Source of the DNA: Lyophyllum atratum
Lineage: Eukaryota > Basidiomycota > Agaricomycetes > Agaricales > Lyophyllaceae
NCBI GenBank assembly: GCA_014905825.1
Contig: JACGCN010000002.1
Coordinates: 2,418,001-2,482,000 of the forward strand
DNA length: 64,000 nt
Direction of reading: 5' to 3'
Below the pieces are notes generated by a model. It was not told the DNA's origin and did not search any database. It saw only the letters and a program-made list of their open reading frames with translations. This document shows positions 58,428 through 64,000 of this stretch, in pieces. Positions within the stretch are counted from its first letter, which is position 1; the number at the start of each line of letters is the position of its first letter. The translations under genes were made by a program, and so were the position numbers.

Positions 58428-58590
58428 ATTGCGATTGAGAAACAATGTCGCCATTATCGCTTGAGTGAGGAGATTAGATTTCTAAGGTAAACAAATTATA
58501 CAGCATTCATGTTGACAAGCTACATAATTATTGAGACTGTTGCTGTGTAGGTCGTAAATGTCCAGATCCTCTGTCTTCAGTCGAGATCAT

Positions 58591-59545
58591 CTAAGATGCG
58601 GTAAGCTGGCGACGCGCTGGGGGCGGGGTTTGGTCTTTGTGTGCCTGCTTCTCTTGCTCTTGCGCGTCCAACTAGAAAGAAGGGGATCAGATGATGTCAC
58701 CGTAAAAGATACAACAACCCACGATGTCTTTCCATGAATGGTCATTGCTAGGCTGAAGGAACATATAAGCTGCGATTTCACATCCTGCGAGGAAGAGAAC
58801 GTACATGACTTGCTGCCGCTGCGCGTTTTGACTGAGTTAAAGCACCAGCCACTATCAGAATACCAATAGTCAAGCCCTGGGCCCACATACGGGCTTGCAC
58901 GACCTATAATGCGATAAGAAAATCGATGAAATATAAGGCTGGTCGTAGTACCTTCTGAGGGGTGGTTTGCAACCTAACAGAGAATGTAAACAAGTGCAAG
59001 GTATCGGAGAAAAAGTAAAACACACTTGTCTCGCGAGATCAGAGCACCGGCCAAAGCCAAACTGGATGCCCATCCACCAAGAATAAGACTGTATTGGTGG
59101 CGCTCTGCCCAATCTGCAATCTTGTCCTTCGTCGACAACTCCTCCCAGCGCGTGTCCTCCGCCGTCTGCCTTCCGTGCAAGAAACGCACACCTTCACCCT
59201 CCCTGTACGACGCGAGGTCAGCAGACCCTCCTTTACAGAACTGCAGGGTCGACGCACCATTTGGATTTATCGTACTCGAGACCGCGGCGCTCAGCCTGGA
59301 TGGACAGAATCGGGGCGACAACGATAACAACGCCCAATGCCTTGAGCGAGAGGGGCAATTGTCGGTAGCCCGGGAATTTACGGTTGAGGAAATACGAGAG
59401 GCCAACTGCAACGACAGTACTTCCAACGGCACCTTCAATGGCACCTCTGCGCACGGCGGCTGCGTGGCCAGCAAGGTCCTCTTCACTTGCGATCTACAAC
59501 GAGATTAGTTGAGTAGAGCGGGATGAGCAGACTACTGACCTTCAT
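58591..59545 (-). CDS. RCF2: Respiratory supercomplex factor 2-like protein with HIG1 domain
   Basis: Rcf2 is an inner-membrane mitochondrial protein that associates with cytochrome c oxidase and III-IV supercomplexes. Exon 1 is only ATG AAG (59545-59540); after a GTCAGT intron the frame reads IASEEDLAGHAAAVRRGAIE, then GAVGSTVVAVGLSYFLNRKF and SLKALGVVIVVAPILSIQAE as two helices. After GVRFLHGRQTAEDTRWEELS comes the HIG1 part: KIADWAERHQYSLILGGWAS, then LQTTPQKVVQARMWAQGLTI, with the conserved QKVVQAR turn, and GILIVAGALTQ as last helix. The C-terminus (LDAQEQEKQAHKDQ) ends at the stop at 58591. About 225-230 residues, like yeast Rcf2 (224). All introns keep frame. Confidence 0.88.
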
Positions 59546-59866
59546 AATAATGTGGGGAGTAGATGTTGTGGCTGACCTCTGTGACGATGTTTCCACTTCT
59601 TTTAAGTTCCAGACCCCGGAATGTCATCATAGCCAGGACGGCAGTGGGTCATCGCGGAACAAGTACAGGCACCTGACAAAGCAGCTATTTCCGGCTCACT
59701 CCTCATAGTCCACGTCCGAATCTGCCCGCGACGAAAACATACAGTTTATTGCAACAATCACAGAACTATGTACGTATGTAGACTACCGTATGTATGTAAC
59801 AATAAAAACACAAGCTGCTACCTAAGAACCTGGCAATCAAGGGGGAATAGATGAAGACGTCAACGA
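59546..59866. other. Intergenic region between RCF2 and NUP98 genes
   Basis: This 321-base spacer carries the RCF2 promoter and the NUP98 3' untranslated region (ACGTATGTA-type repeats near 59770-59800). No exon was found. Confidence 0.5.
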
Positions 59867-62800
59867 TCAGAAATGGTCCACCCTGAATGTCCATTCCCCA
59901 GTTGCAATGTCAAAGCTCTCGAAGTGGGTATTGGGGATCTTCTTCAATCGCTTCAGGTGTTTAATCGTGCTCGGGTGCTTCTCGTCCTTGATCGGTTCTC
60001 GCGTAGATTTATCGACTGCCCAACAGCCGAGCAGTGATATCCTCGCCGCAACATTGAGTCCTGAGCCGGGAGGGGGTTTGTCGACCTCATCGCTATCTGG
60101 ATACACAGCGCATTCCTTCTCTTCGAAGCGAATGACTTCACCGATGAGTGCTCCAAGTTTCGGTAGGCCAGTTAAGTCGACGGGCTCCAGGAAGCGAATC
60201 TCCCCGTACCCGATGCGCCCAACAATGAGGCCTTCGAAAGAGGATAGTTCGTCGTACCCGGTCTGTTTAAGCGTCTCAAGCTCAGGCTTCATCCAGTAGT
60301 CGCCCTCCTCAAGTTCTGCTGTGCCTTCACCCTCTCCGCCAGGAGGCTGCTGCGTGCTGTGAGCGGTAAAGCGATTCGGGGTGCGCTGAGGTCGGGCGGC
60401 AGGAGTAGGTGACTCCAATTGGCCGCTGATCTGGTTCTGCGCAGACAGCGCATCTCTCTCGCGCGAGGCGACACTCAACTTAGGGCTGAACACGACTTTG
60501 CCACCGTGGAGCCCAGGAGAGCCGCCTGACTTGTTGAACAGTTCGGAGGGCTCGATTTTCTTGTCCAAAATGACTTTCTTGACGCTCTGCCTCGCATCGC
60601 TCCCAAGCGCAGGACTCGAGCTGCGTCCAAGACTGAATGGGTCGGTACTAGGAACTTTGTTGTCGGCAACTCGACTGAGTGATAATTGGTTCGATCTACT
60701 GGAGGCCAACGACAGGCTGGCGGCGAAAGGATTTGTGCCTGCAGGCGCCGCTGTCGACGTCGATGCAGCAAATCCTCGGAGTCTTGAGTTTGCAGGCGTA
60801 TAGCCCAGCCGGGGCACTGGTGATCGAGTTGGGATGTCTACAAAGAATCCAGCCTTCTTCTTCTGCTGTGAGCTCTCGAGGTTAACCAGACGTGGACCAG
60901 GAGGTAGCATGTCGAAGATGGGTAAGTCAGCCCCTATGGGCTGAGAGATGGACGCGGTGAGCGACCCCTGAGCACCAGGAGCGTTTGCGGAAGCGCCGAA
61001 TAATCCGCCTGTCTGATTGGTTGAACCAAAGAGGCCGCCAGTGGAGGTGGATGTACCCATGGGAGCGGGTTTGTTTGCACCGAACAAGCCTCCACCAAGC
61101 GTCGATTGATTATTCGACTGGCCCATAGGGTTGAACAGGCTTGGTTGTTGTGCAGTGGTCGTAGACGGTTGCCCAAAGCCACCCCCAAACAGGTTACCCG
61201 TAGGTGCAGGCTTAGGGGCGCCAAAAAGACCGCCACCACCAAATGCTCCGGTCTGAGCAGGTTGCTGTTGCTGTTGGGGTTGCTGCTGCTGCTGCTGATT
61301 GTTGCCGAATAGGCCACCACCACCACCACCACCAAAAAGGCCTGCTCCACCGGTCTGGCCACCACCAAACACTGAGTTCATGATCAGTCATGTATTCGGT
61401 ACTCATATAAAATAAGGACGCACATGGGTTGGTAGCAGGCTGCTGGGTGCCTTGCTGCTGCTGCTGGGTATTGCCGAAAAGGCCAGTGCCTCCCCCGAAT
61501 AGTGATGGTTGTTGGGTTTGCGGTTGCTGAGTTTGTTGTTGCTGATTCGAACCAAATCCACCGAAACCAGTTGTTGGCTGAGTGGTCGATGGTTGAGTAG
61601 CGCCAAATATTGACTTGTTGGCGGTGCCGCCTGTAGAATCACGCATGTTCAGACATCAAAATGAGAACATAAAATCACCTCACTCACCAAACGTACCAAA
61701 GCCCGTCGTAGCTGGGGCAGTCGTCGTGGATCCGAATAAACCACCAGCAGGTTGCTGTGTCTGCTGTGGCTGATTTTGCTGCTGACTCTGTTGTCCAAAT
61801 GCCCCGCCACCAAAGGCGCTGGTGCCTGTACCTGGGAAATGCTTAGCGTGGAGAATAACATAATTAGCTGCTGACATACCCCCGCCGAATCCAGAAAATG
61901 CCGGTTTGGCTGCAGTGCTCCCGAACGCTCCACCGCCCCCACCAAACAGTCCACCCGTTTGCTGCTGCTGTTGAGGCTGTTGCGGAGCTCCGAACGCACC
62001 GAAGCCTTGCGTTTGTTGTGGTTGCTGCTGCTGCGGTTGGGTTTGACCAAATGCTCCGCCACCACCAAACACCCCAGTCGATGCTGGTGCAGCGGTATTG
62101 GTATTGGCAGCAGTGCTACCAAATGCACCAAAACCTCCGGGATTTGTTGTTGTAGTTCCGAATGCTGACTGCTGCTGAGGTTGCTGAGCGGGCGCACCAA
62201 AAAGGCCCGTGCTCGCCGGTTGGGTGCTCCCAAACGCCCCAGAACCGAATGAGCCAGCAGTTTTACGCCCTTGCGTGTAATCTTGTAATCGGATTTCCTT
62301 GAATAAGCTTATTAATGCAAGGTTCACGGGAATATATAGGATGTTACGACGTACTTCATGGGAAGTGTTGGCATACGCAGGCATGCATGAAATGGCCTGA
62401 TACTGAAGAGTTACATTCGAGTTGGCTCCATCCTTTTCGGTGTGTACTGAGTAAGGTGGATTTGTTGAGCCAGCGGTAACAGCAGGCACTGATCCCTGCG
62501 CGCCTCCTATGAATCGTGTGTTTTTAGTAAGCATACAAAAAATCGACAGCAGCGTGCATACCTGGCGCAGCTGTTGTTCCAAACCCTGTTGCTGGCTTGT
62601 TCCCCCCGAAAAGCCCAGTGCCGCCACCGAATGCACTGGGTGCATTCGTCGCCGCAGGCTGCCCAAACAAACCCGTCGTGCCAGAGCCACTTGCAGTATT
62701 AGTGCTTTGACCGAAGGCTCCCCCTCCCCCTCCAAAAGCACCGCCACCACCACCTCCAAACGCGCCAAAGCCAGTTGTAGGTTTTGCAGCACCAAACATG

Positions 62801-63188
62801 GGATTCGTAGCTCCGCTTTGAGAAGTGTTGGTACTACCAAACGCGCCTATCGTGCAAATGTTGATTTATAAGATCGCCGAAGAGAAAAAATGAGCAAGAC
62901 GCACCAAACCCAGTCGTGGTTGGATTCGCGTTTGAAGTTCCACCTAAGCTTCCAAACATGGGGTTTGTCTGAGGCTGCTGCTGCTGCTGGCTGGTTTTGA
63001 CCGAAAGCGCCAGTGCCTGTGGAGCCGAAGAGTCTTGTAAGCCGGACATTGAGTGCTGTAACTGATCATTTTGACTCACCAGAGGTGCCGAAGCCACTAG
63101 GCTGTCCGAAGGCTCCCGTCGTCGGTTGCTGCTGCTGCTGATTTTGTTGTGGGTTTGCCCATGAGGATGTCACATTACTTCCGAACAT
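59867..63188 (-). CDS. NUP98: Nucleoporin Nup98/Nup116/Nup100 (GLFG repeats, GLEBS, autopeptidase-type domain)
   Basis: This GLFG nucleoporin builds the permeability barrier of the nuclear pore and binds mRNA export factors. The ATG at 63188 starts FGSNVTSSWANPQQNQQQQQ. GLFG/FGAF repeats with Gln runs fill the first half. A GLEBS motif, the binding site for Gle2/Rae1, is split by an intron: YQAISCMPAYANTSHE, then EIRLQDYTQGRKTAG (about 62270-62410). More FG repeats follow, then a linker (LPIFDMLPPGPRLVNLESSQ). The C-terminal peptidase S59-type domain has DYWMKPELETLKQTGYDELS, FEGLIVGRIGYGEIRFLEPV, GLNVAARISLLGCWAVDKST and GEWTFRVDHF. The stop (59867-59869) follows HF directly, where Nup98-Nup96 precursors are cut (HF/S). 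So no Nup96/Nup145C part is attached. About ten introns. Confidence 0.93.
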
Positions 63189-63401
63189 GTTGCAGCTGGA
63201 TGGAAGTATGGAGCTGGCCAGCAAACCTGCAGCGTTATCGTTGACCAAAACGCGAAGTTGCAAAATCCTAAGTCTTTCAAGCTCCGTTACCCACGGCCCC
63301 GTGACTTTCTTGTTAATTAGTTTCCGTTCACGTGCACTTTTTTTGAATCGCCGGGGACTCAGAGTGCTTTGGGAAGTTTTGGCTCGTACTTGGTTTCCAG
63401 C
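63189..63401. promoter_or_regulatory. Short bidirectional promoter, NUP98 / RPA135
   Basis: The 213 bases between divergent ATGs contain a CACGTG box (63329-63334, in TTCACGTGCAC) followed by a T run. No TATA box is evident. Confidence 0.6.
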
Positions 63402-64000
63402 ATGCCCGATGGCTCAGCACGCACAACAAGGACTCCTACGTTCAACACTCTAGCCCGCGAAAAGGCCTTCAGAAACCCCCCTAAGGATGGCTCGACCTAC
63501 AATATTCTGAATGAATTCGTTGCTCCTCACCTCGAGTCCTTCAATGCTCTCTTCGATGACTCTGGTCTGCCATCAGGCGACGGCGACGGGCGTGGGCTTC
63601 TGTCACTGGCACTAAAGGATATTGGCGAGCGTGTTGTCTTTGATGGTACCGGACAGCCTAATTCTGAAGCTGGAGCAACTGGATGGGGGAATCGTATGAG
63701 AAGTATGTATTCATCTGCATGGAAGACCTAGTCAATATCTTAAGCGTCCATCTAGTATGGATTGAACAGGTCACAATTGCGCGCCCAATGGTTCCCGACA
63801 GAGATAGAGATGCCCTAGAGAGACGGGTATTTCCCTCAGAGGTATATCTGTACAACTCAATCTTCAGTCAAATGATCTGATTCACCGAATCAAGGCTCGA
63901 GAGCGGCTTACAGTCCTATCGCGGACGAATGAACTATCAAACTTTGCTGGACGGATATTCAAGGTCAAACTCATGAGATGCTTAAAGACTGTGGACTGGT
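63402..64000 (+). CDS. RPA135: RNA polymerase I second-largest subunit (Rpa135/RPA2), 3' partial
   Basis: This is the N-terminal part of the beta-like subunit of RNA polymerase I, which transcribes rDNA. The ATG at 63402 (MPDGSARTTRTPTFNTLARE) leads to LNEFVAPHLESFNALFDDSG and LLSLALKDIGERVVFDGTGQ. Intron 1 is 63703-63755; exon 2 (63756-63841) has IWIEQVTIARPMVPDRDRDA and RRVFPSE. Exon 3 starts at about 63895 with ARERLT. Downstream, similarity continues in two other frames: SYRGRM is shifted by one base and TIKLCWTDIQGQTHEMLKDC by one more. Each step looks like one extra base (near 63913 and 63932). The window edge cuts the gene. See findings for the possible causes. Confidence 0.85.

Noticed and set aside
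1..64000. tRNA, rRNA, transposon, provirus or CRISPR elements
   Set aside because: I saw no tRNA A/B-box pair, rRNA core, reverse transcriptase or transposase motif, long terminal repeat or spaced array; a covariance-model scan would be needed to exclude small RNAs.

Overview
The window is nuclear DNA of a filamentous basidiomycete, most likely an agaricomycete. Nearly every gene is cut by many 48-65 base introns with GT(A/G)NG donors, CTRAC/CTGAC branch sites and (C/T)AG acceptors. The encoded proteins are fungal orthologues: formin, Pah1/lipin, Rrn3, Tho3, Btz, Tpa1/Ofd1, Nop13, Met16, Rcf2, Nup98/116 and Rpa135. I see no transposon, rRNA, tRNA, CRISPR or viral sequence. Exon models were made by hand from splice signals and frame continuity.

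Layout. 1-6312: a formin cut by the left edge. 6667-8106 (-): Ser/Pro-rich orphan. 8512-9646: MYND-finger protein. 9941-14059 (-): lipin-type phosphatidate phosphatase. 14309-14769 (-): complex I LYR subunit NDUFB9, built of very short exons, divergent from RRN3 (14908-17570). 17884-19199: nucleoside hydrolase. 19756-22119 (-): secreted S28 serine peptidase. 23148-26821: seven-helix membrane protein. 28105-29382: orphan one-helix protein behind a 98 base foldback sequence. 30656-32121 (-): Tho3. 32258-33644 (-): epoxide hydrolase, divergent from a Btz-domain protein (33994-36543). 37293-38277 and 38534-39625: a Ser/Gly-rich orphan and a four-helix membrane protein.

39626-42391 has no gene but holds two diverged direct copies of a ~555 base unit. 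42392-44550: Tpa1/Ofd1 dioxygenase. 45067-46559 (-): Nop13. 46796-49235 (-): coiled-coil, tail-anchored protein. 49650-53591 (-): an FG-repeat nucleoporin that, when spliced in frame, starts with a transmembrane helix (POM121-like layout). 54412-55093: cytochrome b5. 55680-56927 (-): RNase III. 57419-58296 (-): PAPS reductase. 58591-59545 (-): Rcf2/HIG1 protein. 59867-63188 (-): Nup98/Nup116, divergent from the RNA polymerase I subunit RPA135 (63402 to the right edge).

The genes do not form one pathway. Several serve ribosome production and RNA export (RRN3, RPA135, NOP13, RNase III, THO3, Btz, two nucleoporins), and two serve respiratory complexes (NDUFB9, RCF2). Divergent pairs with short shared promoters recur. 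The most notable observations are the membrane-anchored FG nucleoporin, the Nup98 whose stop codon sits at the usual self-cleavage site, the non-coding direct duplication, the foldback next to a TATA box, and two apparent one-base slips in the RPA135 exon at the right edge.
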